This document shows, in pieces, positions 17,000 through 26,899 of a stretch of DNA of 64,000 nucleotides (positions are counted from its first letter, which is position 1; every line of letters starts with the position of its first letter). Below the pieces are notes generated by a model that did not search any database, was not told the DNA's origin, and saw nothing but the letters and a program-made list of their open reading frames with translations. Source of the DNA: Flavobacterium sp. (lineage in GTDB: Bacteria > Bacteroidota > Bacteroidia > Flavobacteriales > Flavobacteriaceae); contig NZ_JBCNKR010000004.1 in assembly GCF_039595935.1 (NCBI RefSeq), positions 1,549,001 to 1,613,000 of the forward strand, in the 5' to 3' direction. Position numbers and translations under genes: made by a program.

Positions 17000-17686
17000 A
17001 TGGCAGATCCATTAATTAAGATAACCGACATAAAAAGGAATTTTGCACTTGGCAACGAAATTGTATACGTTTTAAAAGGCATTAACCTCGAAATCAATAA
17101 AGGAGAATATGTTGCTTTGATGGGGCCTTCGGGATCCGGAAAATCTACTTTAATGAATCTGTTGGGTTGTTTGGATACGCCTACTTCCGGACGTTATGTT
17201 TTAAACGGAAAAGATGTAAGCCAAATGAAAGATGATGAATTGGCGGGAATTAGAAACACAGAAATTGGTTTCGTTTTTCAAACCTTCAATCTTTTACCCA
17301 GAACAACTGCACTCGACAATGTTGCTTTACCAATGATTTACGCCGGATATTCAAAATCTGACAGAAATGCCCGTGCAACAGAGGTTTTAGAACAAGTAAA
17401 TCTGTCAGACAGAATGGATCATCAACCGAATCAATTATCAGGAGGACAGCGTCAGCGTGTTGCCATTGCCCGAGCGCTTGTGAATAAACCTTCTATTATT
17501 TTAGCCGATGAACCAACAGGAAACTTAGACAGTAAAACTTCAGTAGAAATCATGAAGCTTTTTGGAGACATTCACGCACAAGGAAATACTGTAATCTTAG
17601 TAACCCACGAAGAAGATATTGCAGCTTACGCTCATAGAGTAATTCGTTTAAGAGACGGATTAATTGAAAGCGACACAACGAAATAA
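17000..17686 (+). CDS. ABC transporter ATP-binding protein (LolD/MacB type)
   Basis: 228 residues forming one ABC ATPase domain: Walker [10 protein letters not shown] (about 42-50), Q-loop FQTFNLLPR, signature [15 protein letters not shown], Walker [12 protein letters not shown] and the H-loop VTHE. The sequence around the Q-loop and the length fit the LolD/MacB/FtsE group, which powers lipoprotein release or macrolide/peptide export through FtsX-like permeases. No permease gene is adjacent, so the partner must lie elsewhere. A word-repeat hairpin follows at once. Confidence 0.85.
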   Translation: MADPLIKITDIKRNFALGNEIVYVLKGINLEINKGEYVALMGPSGSGKSTLMNLLGCLDTPTSGRYVLNGKDVSQMKDDELAGIRNTEIGFVFQTFNLLPRTTALDNVALPMIYAGYSKSDRNARATEVLEQVNLSDRMDHQPNQLSGGQRQRVAIARALVNKPSIILADEPTGNLDSKTSVEIMKLFGDIHAQGNTVILVTHEEDIAAYAHRVIRLRDGLIESDTTK

Positions 17687-17834
17687 TTTTAGATTGCTGA
17701 TTTTAGATTTTAGATTGCTTTAATTTTAGATTGCTGATTTTAGACTTTAGATTGTTTTCAAAATGCCTAAAATCAATCAGAATTAAAATAATTCAAATAA
17801 AAATCTAAAATCTGAACTCTAAAATCTAAAATCA
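17685..17834. repeat. TTTAGATT word-repeat hairpin upstream of the cobalamin adenosyltransferase gene
   Basis: A ~35-base unit containing TTTTAGATTGCTGATTTTAG occurs twice in tandem (from 17685 and from about 17722). The right side (17803-17834) carries the inverted words, TCTAAAATCTGAACTCTAAA and more. Together they can fold into a long hairpin ending just before the ATG at 17841. Confidence 0.6.
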
Positions 17835-17840
17835 TAAAAA

Positions 17841-18410
17841 ATGAAAGTATATACCAAAACAGGCGATAAAGGCACAACTGCTCTTTTTGGAGGCACACGT
17901 GTACCAAAAGATCATATTAGAATTGACAGTTACGGAACTGTCGATGAGTTAAATTCTTATATAGGATTAATTCGCGATCAGGAAATAGATTCACATTATA
18001 AAACCATTTTAATAGAAATTCAGGACCGTCTTTTTACTGTAGGCGCCATTTTGGCAACGCCTCAGGAAAAAGAAGTATTAAAAAACGGTGAACTTCGGTT
18101 AAAAAATCTTGGAATTATAGATTCTGACATCGAGTTACTTGAAAACGAAATAGATAAAATGGAAGAAACTCTTCCGCAAATGACTCATTTTGTTTTACCT
18201 GGCGGGCACCCAACTGTGTCACATTGTCATATAGCACGCTGTATATGCCGTCGTGCAGAGCGTTTGGCAGTACATTTAAGTCATAATGAACACGTTCCGG
18301 AAATCGCAATCCAATACTTAAACCGACTTTCTGACTACCTTTTTGTCTTGGCACGAAAGTTGTCCTCAGACCTTAAAGCGGAGGAAGTGAAGTGGATTCC
18401 GAGGAAGTAA
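17841..18410 (+). CDS. PduO-type cob(I)alamin adenosyltransferase
   Basis: 189 residues. The N-terminus MKVYTKTGDKGTTALFGGTRV and the segment RIDSYGTVDELNSYIG are diagnostic of PduO-type ATP:corrinoid adenosyltransferases; CRRAERLAVHL supplies the conserved Arg/Glu of the active site. The enzyme transfers the 5'-deoxyadenosyl group of ATP to cob(I)alamin, making the coenzyme needed by methylmalonyl-CoA mutase. This fits the presence of meaB at 40332. The gene stands alone between two word-repeat hairpins of the same family. Confidence 0.93.
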   Translation: MKVYTKTGDKGTTALFGGTRVPKDHIRIDSYGTVDELNSYIGLIRDQEIDSHYKTILIEIQDRLFTVGAILATPQEKEVLKNGELRLKNLGIIDSDIELLENEIDKMEETLPQMTHFVLPGGHPTVSHCHIARCICRRAERLAVHLSHNEHVPEIAIQYLNRLSDYLFVLARKLSSDLKAEEVKWIPRK

Positions 18411-18485
18411 AATTTTAGATTTTAGAATTCAGATTTTAGATTTTTCAAGATTCCATAAATCTAAAATCAACAATCTAAAATCTGC
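18410..18485. repeat. TTTAGATT word-repeat hairpin downstream of the adenosyltransferase gene
   Basis: ATTTTAGATTTTAGAATTCA words (18410-18444) face TAAATCTAAAATCAACAATC words (18457-18485) in inverted orientation. It is the same word family as at 17685-17834, so the gene is bracketed by two such hairpins. Confidence 0.6.
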
Positions 18486-18532
18486 AATTAACGGGACGTT
18501 CTTAAATTTTATTAAAATAAATCAAATTTTAC

Positions 18533-18562
18533 TTGTCTTTTTCAGTAAAAAATTTATTTTTG
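18533..18562 (+). promoter_or_regulatory. Promoter of the DUF2795 gene
   Basis: TTG (18533-18535), a 19-base spacer and TATTTTTG (18555-18562) match the Bacteroidota -33/-7 consensus. The ATG is 21 bases further on. Confidence 0.75.
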
Positions 18563-18583
18563 CACAAACTAAACAGATAACAG

Positions 18584-18805
18584 ATGTATTGGACATTAGA
18601 ATTAGCATCTTATTTAAGTGATGCGCCATGGCCTGCTAACAAAGACGAACTTATAGACTACGCTATTAGAGCTGGTGCTCCATTAGAAGTAGTAGAGAAC
18701 CTTCAGTCTATCGAAGACGAAGGAGAGATATATGAATCAATGGAAGAAATTTGGCCTGATTATCCAACAGACGAAGATTATCTTTGGAATGAGGATGAAT
18801 ATTAA
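18584..18805 (+). CDS. DUF2795 family small acidic protein
   Basis: 73 residues, strongly acidic, starting MYWTLELASYLSDAPWPANK and ending in an acidic, tyrosine-rich tail (YPTDEDYLWNEDEY). The pattern matches DUF2795, whose members are small cytosolic proteins of unknown role and are usually conserved in Bacteroidota next to housekeeping genes. It has its own promoter and a terminator-like hairpin downstream, 91 bases before secA. Confidence 0.8.
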   Translation: MYWTLELASYLSDAPWPANKDELIDYAIRAGAPLEVVENLQSIEDEGEIYESMEEIWPDYPTDEDYLWNEDEY

Positions 18806-18821
18806 AAAAATAAACCAAATG

Positions 18822-18850
18822 AAAAAGTCTCATCACAGAGGCTTTTTTTT
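18822..18850 (+). terminator. Intrinsic terminator after the DUF2795 gene
   Basis: AAAAAGTCTC (18822-18831) pairs with GAGGCTTTTT (18838-18847) with one G-T pair, followed by more Ts. Confidence 0.7.
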
Positions 18851-18896
18851 TGGTTCAAATACACATATTATATAATAAAAGAAATACAAATAAATT

Positions 18897-21800
18897 ATGA
18901 GTTTCATAAACAGCATCATTAAGGTCTTTGTAGGTGATAAATCTCAAAAAGATGTCAAAGCTTTACAGCCTTACTTAAACAAAATTAAAACTTTCGAAAC
19001 TAGTTTAATGAGCTTATCTCATGATGAACTTAGAGCGAGAACCGTTTATTTTAAAGAAAGAATTAAAGAAGCAAGAGCAGATAAAGATGCTAAAATTGCT
19101 TCGCTTAAAGCTGAAGTTGAAAACATTGAGGATATCGACAAAAGAGAAGATATTTATGATGCCATAGATACTCTTGAAAAAGAAGCTTATGAAATCTCAG
19201 AAAAAACTTTGATGGAGATTCTTCCTGAAGCGTTTGCTGTTGTAAAAGAAACAGCACGTCGTTTCAAAGAAAACTCTCATATTGAAGTTACTGCAACTGC
19301 AAAAGACCGTGAATTTTCTGCAACAAAACCATACATTGTTATTGATGGCGAAAAATCTATCTGGGCAAATAAATGGAACGCTGCCGGAAAAGACATCACC
19401 TGGGATATGATTCACTATGATGTTCAGCTAATTGGAGGTATGGTATTGCACGAAGGTAAAGTTGCCGAAATGCAAACGGGAGAAGGTAAAACTTTAGTTG
19501 CTACTCTTCCTCTTTACTTAAACGCTTTAACCGGAAACGGAGTTCACTTAGTAACCGTGAATGACTACTTAGCAAAACGTGACAGCACGTGGAAAGCACC
19601 TTTATTCGAATTCCACGGTTTATCTGTTGACTGTATCGATAATCACCAGCCAAGTACTGAGCAAAGAAAAAAGCATACGACGCTGATATCACTTACGGAA
19701 CTAACAATGAATTTGGTTTTGACTACTTAAGAGATAATATGGCGCACTCGCCTAGCGATTTAGTTCAAAGAAAACACAATTATGCAATTGTCGATGAGGT
19801 CGATTCTGTATTAATTGATGATGCAAGAACACCGCTTATTATTTCAGGACCGGTTCCTCAGGGAGATCGTCATGAGTTTAACGAATTGAAACCAAAAATC
19901 GAAAACCTTGTTGCTCAACAACGTCAGTTAGCAAATGGTTTCTTAGCAGAAGCTAAAAAATTAATCAAAGAAGGAAATACTAAAGAAGGTGGATTCTTAT
20001 TACTAAGAGCCTACAGATCTTTACCTAAAAATAAAGCATTAATTAAGTTTTTAAGTGAAGAAGGAATTAAACAATTGCTTCAAAAAACTGAAAACCAATA
20101 CATGCAGGATAACAATCGTGAAATGCATAAAGTTGACGAAGCTTTGTATTTTGTGATTGAAGAAAAAAATAATCAGGTTGAATTAACTGATAACGGTATC
20201 AAATATCTTTCTGGAGACACAGATTCAGATTTCTTCATCTTACCAGATATTGGAACTGAAATCGCTGCTATCGAAAAACAAAAATTAGACAAAGATGCTG
20301 AAGCAGAAGCTAAAGAAAGATTATTTCAGGATTTTGGAGTAAAAAGCGAGCGTATTCACACTTTGACTCAGCTTTTAAAAGCGTATGCTCTTTTTGAAAA
20401 AGATGTAGAATACGTGATCATGGACAACAAAATTATGATTGTCGATGAGCAAACTGGTCGTATCATGAATGGTCGTCGTTACTCTGACGGTTTACACCAG
20501 GCGATCGAAGCTAAAGAAAATGTAAAAATCGAAGCTGCAACTCAAACTTTTGCAACGGTTACTTTACAGAACTATTTCAGAATGTACAGCAAATTAGGTG
20601 GTATGACCGGTACTGCTGTTACAGAAGCTGGTGAGTTATGGCAGATTTACAAATTAGACGTTGTTGAAATTCCAACCAACCGTCCGATTGCAAGACATGA
20701 CAAAGAAGACTATATCTATAAAACTACGCGTGAGAAATTCAACGCTGTTATTGAAGACGTTACTGAACTTTCTAATGCCGGAAGACCAGTATTGATTGGA
20801 ACAACTTCCGTAGAGATTTCTGAATTATTAAGCCGTATGCTTAAAATGAGAGGAATCACTCATAACGTATTGAATGCTAAAATGCACAAGCAGGAAGCAC
20901 AAATCGTTGAAGAAGCTGGTAAAGCCGGAGTTGTAACTATTGCAACAAATATGGCAGGTCGTGGTACCGACATTAAATTATCTCCAGAAGTAAAAGCTGC
21001 GGGAGGTTTAGCAATCGTGGGTACAGAGCGTCATGATTCACGTCGTGTAGACAGACAGTTACGTGGTCGTTCTGGTCGTCAGGGAGATCCGGGAAGTTCT
21101 CAGTTCTACGTTTCTCTTGAAGATAACTTAATGCGTTTGTTTGGTTCTGAAAGAGTTGCAAAGGTTATGGACAGAATGGGATTGAAAGAAGGTGAAGTTA
21201 TCCAGCATTCTATGATGACTAAATCTATCGAACGTGCTCAGAAAAAAGTAGAAGAAAACAACTTTGGTGTTCGTAAACGTTTATTAGAATATGATGACGT
21301 AATGAACTCTCAACGTGAAGTAGTTTACAAACGTCGTCGTCACGCATTGTTTGGTGAGCGTTTGAAACTGGATATCGCTAATATGCTTTATGATACTTGC
21401 GAATTAATCGTAAGCAACAACAAAGGGGCAAATGATTTCAAAGGATTTGAATTTGATTTAATTCGTTATTTCGGAATCACATCTCCTATTTCAGAAGCTG
21501 ATTTTTCAAAATTTTCTGATATTGAAATCACTGGAAAAGTATACAAAGAAGCTTTAGCATTCTATACTGAAAAAACAGAAAGAAGCGCAAGAGAAGCTTT
21601 CCCAATTATCAAAGGAGTTTACGAAGAGCCTAACAATCATTTCGAAAGAATTGTAGTTCCATTTACAGACGGAATTAAAACTCTAAATGTTGTTACAGAC
21701 TTGAAAAAAGCTTACGATAGCGAAGGAGCTCAGTTAATTGCTGATTTCGAGAAAAACATCACACTTTCGATTGTTGATGAAGCCTGGAAAAAACATTTAC

Positions 21801-22243
21801 GTAAAATGGACGAATTGAAACAATCTGTTCAATTGGCTGTTCACGAACAAAAAGACCCATTGCTAATCTACAAATTAGAAGCTTTCAACTTGTTCAGAGG
21901 AATGTTAGACAACGTTAATAAAGAGGTTATTTCATTCTTATTCAAAGGTGATTTACCGGCTCAAAACGTTACATCTGAAATTCACGAAGCAAGAGAAGTT
22001 CGTCAAAAAGAAAATTTACAATTAAGTAAAGACGAAATTCCAAATAGTGAAAGCATCAACCGTGAAGCTGGAGAAACACAACAGCGTCAGGTTACAGAAA
22101 CGATTGTAAGAGATATGCCAAAAATCAATCGTAACGATACTGTAACGGTTCAGGAAGTGGCAACTGGTAAAACAGAAACAATGAAATACAAAAAAGCTGA
22201 AAGTTTATTAGCTGCCGGAACCTGGGTTCTTGTTAAAGAATAA
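18897..22243 (+). CDS. secA: Preprotein translocase ATPase SecA, with an apparent 1-base deletion
   Basis: SecA drives protein export through SecYEG by ATP hydrolysis and is essential. The first frame (18897-19730) gives the N-terminus with the Walker A region EMQTGEGKT and the sequence NDYLAKRDS, then runs into unrelated residues. From 19674 the correct protein continues one frame back ([20 protein letters not shown]) and stays open to 22243: [33 protein letters not shown] and [14 protein letters not shown] are all intact. Adding one A to the six-A run at 19667-19672 restores a 1115-residue protein, a normal length for the group. The C-terminal zinc-binding cysteines of many SecAs are absent. 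The ORF starting at 19739 is not a separate gene. Confidence 0.92.
19667..19673 (+). other. Frameshift point in secA, AAAAAAG
   Basis: The zero-frame codons are AGA AAA AAG CAT. Slipping back one base here (A AAA AAG) gives AAA AAA GCA TAC, exactly the expected K-K-A-Y. The heptamer equals the dnaX-type slippery sequence, but a lost A from a seven-A run would look the same. Confidence 0.8.
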
Positions 22244-22298
22244 TTTTTAGTTTTTAGTTTTCAGGCGCAGTTTACAAGCTTGACTGTTATTACATATC

Positions 22299-22331
22299 AA
22301 ACCCGACTGGTTTTAAAAACCAGTCGGGTTT
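22299..22331. terminator. CCGACTGG-type palindrome, probable terminator of secA
   Basis: A perfect 33-base palindrome (16-bp arms around one A, core CCCGACTGGTTTT). Related copies at 40121 and 50356 have GACAGG/CCTGTC instead of GACTGG/CCAGTC. Confidence 0.65.
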
Positions 22332-22402
22332 TTAGTTTTCAGTAATCAGTCTCAGTTTACAGAAAACTGAGAACTGGGACTGACACTGAAAACTTTTTTT
22401 TA
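22332..22402. repeat. AGTTTTCAGT word-repeat hairpin with T run
   Basis: AGTTTTCAGT (22334-22343) faces ACTGAAAACT (22385-22394) and CAGTTTACAG faces AAAACTGAGAACTG inside, followed by eight Ts. The same words form the hairpin at 63001-63057. Confidence 0.5.
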
Positions 22403-22443
22403 GAAAAACTCTAAAATAAATTCTTTCTAAAACGAATTAAATG

Positions 22444-22451
22444 TATTTTTG
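22444..22451 (+). promoter_or_regulatory. Promoter -7 box that decides the start of the next gene
   Basis: TATTTTTG matches TAnnTTTG. Transcription should begin near 22458, so the upstream TTG at 22449 cannot be the start codon and the TTG at 22476 is preferred. Confidence 0.6.
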
Positions 22452-22475
22452 CAGTCGAAAACAACGAAACACATT

Positions 22476-22853
22476 TTGAAACGATTTTTCGTCATATTTC
22501 TTTCCTGCATGCTATTAGTACCTTCTTTTGGCAGTTTCTTTGTTTATACTTCATTCAAATTAAATCAGGAAGAGATTTCAAAAACTATATGTGTGCAGCG
22601 CAAAATGGTTTTTAATACCTGTAACGGTCGTTGTGAACTTCAAAAAAGTTTAAAGAAATACGCTGATAATGAGAAAAGAATGCAAAACAATCTGAAAGAA
22701 AAAGCAGAAGTAGTTTACATTCAGACTCCTATTTTAAATAATTTCAAACTTACAGCACCAATCGATTCAAAAGCAAAAATCTTTGCTCCATTCGACAAAA
22801 AACCTGTTGCTGTTTCAAGCACAACTTTTCGCCCTCCATCCTATTTTATATAA
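22476..22853 (+). CDS. Small secreted or anchored protein with paired cysteines, possible metal binding
   Basis: 125 residues from the TTG at 22476 (MKRFFVIFLSCMLLVPSFGS), a basic N-terminus and hydrophobic stretch typical of a signal anchor. Then come a Cys and FNTCNGRCELQKSLKK, a CNGRC motif. The rest is charged and polar with no known domain. Similar Cys-motif proteins are common in Bacteroidota near TonB receptors (from memory) and might bind a metal. It lies 94 bases upstream of the TonB receptor, in the same direction. The function is unknown. Confidence 0.55.
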   Translation: MKRFFVIFLSCMLLVPSFGSFFVYTSFKLNQEEISKTICVQRKMVFNTCNGRCELQKSLKKYADNEKRMQNNLKEKAEVVYIQTPILNNFKLTAPIDSKAKIFAPFDKKPVAVSSTTFRPPSYFI

Positions 22854-22947
22854 ATTTTTAAACTGGTTTTACTATAAAACCTAACACTCTTTCTTTGGCA
22901 TAAAACCAAAGAATATCAGTTGCTTTTTAAAATTTATATAATTTAAA

Positions 22948-25108
22948 ATGAAAAAATTATACTTTACCCTACTAATTATAGGGCAATGTGTCTTAGCGCA
23001 AAATAAAACGGCGCAGGACACAACTAAATCTCAAGAATTAGAAAATGTTTATATAACGGCCAACCGTACTGCAACTTTAAGAAAAGAAACTCCGGTTGCG
23101 ATTAGCAAATTAACTGCTAAAACTATCAACGAAGCCAAAGCTACTGCGATTTACGAAATTATAAACAAAACTCCGGGTGTATTAATGGTAAATCTTGGAA
23201 ACGAACAGCATATGATGTCTATTCGTCAGCCAATGACAACAAATGCTTATTATTTGTATTTAGAAGACGGACTGCCAATTCGCCCAATGGGAATTTTTAA
23301 CCATAATGCTTTATTAGAAATTAACCAATATAATCTTCAAAGTATTGAAGTTGTAAAAGGCCCGGTTTCTTCTTTATACGGTCCTGAAGCAGTTGGAGGA
23401 ACAATTAATTTAATTTCAATAAAGCCACCAGTTAATCCTGAATTTAAATTTGGGGTTCAGGCTGATAATTATGGTTACAGAAGATTTCAGGCTGCCGGTG
23501 GCGCAACTGTTGGGAAAGTTGGTTTTCATATTGCCGGAATTTCAAGCTTGCAGGAAAATGGCTGGATGACTTATTCTGATTATAACAAAGATAATCTTAA
23601 TGCGAGAATCGATTATAACATTTCTCCTTCTACCCGATTGATAAGTAATACCATGTACGGAAAATATTATTCGGATATGAGCGGCTCTGTCAATGAAGAT
23701 GCTTTTTATAACAGAACTTACAAAAGCACTTCAAACTTTACCTATAGAAAATCTGATGCATTAAGAACCCGTTTGACACTTGAACACGATTGGAATTCTA
23801 ATTCAAGTAGTTACATAACAGCTTATTTTCGTGATAACAAATTAGGCCAAAATCCTTCTTACGGAATCAAATGGAGTCCAACTGTAAATCCGACAACTGC
23901 AAAAGGCGAAGTAAATTCGAATAACTTTAAAAGTTATGGCGCAATTGCGCCAGCATACTCAAAAATTTGATTTACTAAATATGAAATTTGTTGCTGGAGC
24001 TTTATACGATTATTCTCCTGTAAACTATTGGTCGTATGTAATTGATTTAAAAGCCAATTTAAATCCGGGAGAACCAGGAAAACAAACTGTCGATTCTTAT
24101 GAAATTATTGCAGAGCATCCAGATTCAAAATTAGCTGATTATACTGCAGACATCTATAATTCTGCAGAATATGCTCAATTTAGCTTTAATCCTTTTCCAA
24201 AATTAGTTTTGACAATTGGCGGTCGATATGACAACATGAAAGTGAATTATAATAATGCTTTAGACAAATCTACCGGAAGCAAAGTGTATGACAAAGCTAC
24301 TTTCAAAATTGGAGCAAATTTCAATCCTGTAGAATTTGCCGGTTTTTACGGTAATTATTCACAAGGTTTTGCACCTCCGGGAATTACTTCTATTTTTAGA
24401 ACTAAACCCGGAACTGGAGGCACAACTGGTGTTCCTGCCGAGTTTTATTATAACTTAAAACCAGCAGATTTTGATAATTATGAAGTTGGCGGATGGTTTT
24501 CTTTCTTTCAAAATAAATTAAATTTTGATTACGCTTTCTATTATATGGAAGGTAAAAACGAATTACTGAACATCAAACTTCCGGATAACTCAACAGATTA
24601 TCGCTCAGCGGGAGAAACACGTCATAAAGGAATTGAATTTGGAGCTTCGTACAAACCTTCTAAACAATTCAATATTCGTTTGGGCGGCACTTACGCGCAG
24701 CATACTTATATTGATTTTAAACTTTCTGATAAACCAACTGATCCTGTTCAGAATTTAAACGGAAAAGAAATGCCGGCCGCTCCAAAATGGACCGGAAATT
24801 CTGAAGTAAGTTATTATCCAAACTGGCTTCCTAATTTAAGAACTTCTTTTGAATGGCAACTTGTGGGAAGTTATTACCAAGATCAGATAAATACGTTTAA
24901 ATATGATGGTTACAACATTTTCAATGCCAGAGTTGGCTATCAGTGGAAAGGAATTGAAGTGTACGGGAACGTAATGAACTTAACTGATAAATTGTACGCT
25001 TATAATGTTTCGAGAGCCAATACCACAAATGCCCAGCCAACTTATACGGCAGCAGCTCCAAGAACATTTGTATTTGGAATTCAGTATAATTTTTCATTAA
25101 AAAAATAA
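22948..25108 (+). CDS. TonB-dependent outer-membrane receptor, with an apparent 1-base insertion
   Basis: A signal peptide (cleavage near LAQN), then a TonB box-like ENVYITANRT and a plug domain (GVLMVNLGNEQHM, IEVVKGPVSSLYGPEAVGG), followed by a beta-barrel ending in FGIQYNFSLKK. The first frame stops at 23970, but the barrel continues in another frame from about 23952 to 25108. Removing one C at 23950-23951 (GCGCCAG to GCGCAG) joins the halves into a 719-residue receptor. It imports a metal chelate or other ligand using TonB energy. A PepSY membrane protein follows, which favours iron or another metal. Confidence 0.88.
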
Positions 25109-25115
25109 ATTATCC

Positions 25116-25168
25116 TGCCACAGATTAAAATAATTAACACAGATAAATAATCCTTTTAATCTGTGGCA
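25116..25168. repeat. TGCCACAG-type inverted repeat
   Basis: TGCCACAGATTAAAA (25116-25130) and TTTTAATCTGTGGCA (25154-25168) are perfect 15-base inverted copies between the receptor and the PepSY gene. The same family occurs at 44491-44555. Confidence 0.6.
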
Positions 25169-25182
25169 AAAAAACTAAAACA

Positions 25183-26778
25183 ATGAGTAAGGAAACAAAC
25201 AAAAAATCTTCGAAGAAGAAAGATTCTAAATTCATCAAAAAAATCAAACAGAACATGTACAAGTGGCATCGTGTTATTGGCTTGATTACGATTGTTCCTA
25301 TAATTTTCTGGACATTTTCCGGGTTAATGCACCCTTTTATGGCGCATTTTTTCAAACCAGAAATCGTCCATGATAAAATTGAACAGACGGTTATTGATAA
25401 AAATCAACTGAAGTTTTCTATTCAGGAAATTTTGTTAAAAAATGAAATCACGCAATTCAAAAATTTCAGAATTGTTTCGTTTAATAATACCGTTTATTAT
25501 CAGGTAAAAACCATTATTGGGGATTTATGGTATTTTGATGCATCGACTGCTGAAAAACTTGAAAATGGAGATCAAAAATATGCTGAATGGCTTTCTCGTT
25601 ATTTCTTAGACGATCAAAAAAGCAAAGTAAAAAATAGTGAAGTAGTAACTGAATTTACTTCTCAATACAAATATGTTAACCGTTATTTACCCGTTTACAA
25701 ATTAAGTTTTGATCGTCTGGATGCCATGCAGGTTTATGTTGAAACCTCATCGAGCAAACTGGCGACTTACAATCCTATTTCGAGACAATTTTTCATCTGG
25801 TTCTTTGATACTTTTCATAACTGGTCATTTATTGATGCGATTTCCAACAATAGTATCAGAATCATTACGATGATATTTTTACTCTCAATTATTGGATTTT
25901 CTGCCCTGAGCGGAATTTTAATTTATGGTTTACTTTGGAAACAATTCAAAAAAACGGATAATGCAGCGCCTAAAAAAGGACTTAGAAAATACCATCGCCA
26001 AATTGGAATTTGGGTTTCACTTTTTACTTTGACATTTGCTTTTAGCGGCGCCTATCACGCCACAACAAAATGGTCGCCTTACACTTTATCGCAAATGGTT
26101 TACGAACCAACATTCGTAACTAAAGATATTCCACTGGCTAATAATGCATTAGATTTAGACTGGACTCGTTTTCAAAATGCAAGCATTATTACTTTAAACG
26201 ATACGACTTATTTCCGATGTGAATTGCTTGAAAAAGGAAAGTACAAAACTTCAAAAGTAGATTCTAATTCAAAATGGGGTAAAAAGAAAGATCAAAAATC
26301 GGAAGTAATTTATATTAATGCGACGACTAATAGAATTGTACCAAATATTGATCTTCAATATGCTGAATATTTAGCTTATTATTTTACAGGCGGAGCTCCA
26401 CAAGCGGCGTGCTGCGAAATGATCGAAACTTCTGAAGAACCTGAAGTTTCATTAGAAAATGCTAAATTATTAGAATCAAAAATTTTAACTGATTTCGAAA
26501 GCAGAGAATACGGCTTTGTAAACAAACGTTTACCTGTAATAAAATTAGTTTATGACACTCCGGACAAAGCGGCCTATTTTATCGAAACTTCAACTTCAAG
26601 ATTGGCAGCGGTAGTTAAAAGTTCGGATAAAGTTGAAGGATATTCTTTTGCCATATTGCATAAATTTTTATTTATGGATTGGGCTGGAAAAAATATTCGT
26701 GATCTGGCTACTGTTCTGGCAGCTTTGAGCATTTTAACTGTCAGCATTTTAGGTTTTATTTTATTTCTCAAAAAGTAG
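25183..26778 (+). CDS. PepSY-associated membrane protein
   Basis: 531 residues. A basic N-terminus is followed by KWHRVIGLITIVPIIFWTFSG, the first of four membrane helices (about 27-47, 220-243, 270-287 and 505-528). Two long extracytoplasmic segments contain PepSY-like repeats (YYQVKTIIGDLWYFDASTAE; YFIETSTSRLAAV). CC at about 407-408 lies in the second. This family (PepSY_TM, PiuB-like) often sits beside TonB siderophore receptors and may act as a ferric reductase or uptake protein. It is 75 bases downstream of the receptor gene. Confidence 0.8.
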   Translation: MSKETNKKSSKKKDSKFIKKIKQNMYKWHRVIGLITIVPIIFWTFSGLMHPFMAHFFKPEIVHDKIEQTVIDKNQLKFSIQEILLKNEITQFKNFRIVSFNNTVYYQVKTIIGDLWYFDASTAEKLENGDQKYAEWLSRYFLDDQKSKVKNSEVVTEFTSQYKYVNRYLPVYKLSFDRLDAMQVYVETSSSKLATYNPISRQFFIWFFDTFHNWSFIDAISNNSIRIITMIFLLSIIGFSALSGILIYGLLWKQFKKTDNAAPKKGLRKYHRQIGIWVSLFTLTFAFSGAYHATTKWSPYTLSQMVYEPTFVTKDIPLANNALDLDWTRFQNASIITLNDTTYFRCELLEKGKYKTSKVDSNSKWGKKKDQKSEVIYINATTNRIVPNIDLQYAEYLAYYFTGGAPQAACCEMIETSEEPEVSLENAKLLESKILTDFESREYGFVNKRLPVIKLVYDTPDKAAYFIETSTSRLAAVVKSSDKVEGYSFAILHKFLFMDWAGKNIRDLATVLAALSILTVSILGFILFLKK

Positions 26779-26794
26779 ACAAAGGTTCTAAATT

Positions 26795-26852
26795 TTTTCC
26801 GCCACGAATTCACGAATTTTTACAAATACATTCGTGAATTCGTGGCGGAAAA
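26795..26852. repeat. CCGCCACGAATTC-type inverted repeat
   Basis: CCGCCACGAATTCACGAAT (26799-26817) and ATTCGTGAATTCGTGGCGG (26830-26848) are perfect copies; flanking bases extend the arms to 23. It follows the PepSY gene and may terminate transcription. Confidence 0.65.
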
Positions 26853-26866
26853 TTCTTGGGATTTTT

Positions 26867-26874
26867 TATATTTG
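26867..26874 (+). promoter_or_regulatory. Promoter -7 box of the DUF2306 gene
   Basis: TATATTTG matches the -7 consensus and lies downstream of the first possible GTG start at 26834, so the start at TTG 26900 is preferred. Confidence 0.5.
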
Positions 26875-26899
26875 GTCATTAATAAACCTCTTACAAAAA

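Noticed and set aside
19739..22243. A separate 834-residue gene starting at ATG 19739
   Set aside because: It begins in the middle of SecA without a start region of its own and its sequence continues SecA exactly; it is the second half of the frameshifted gene.
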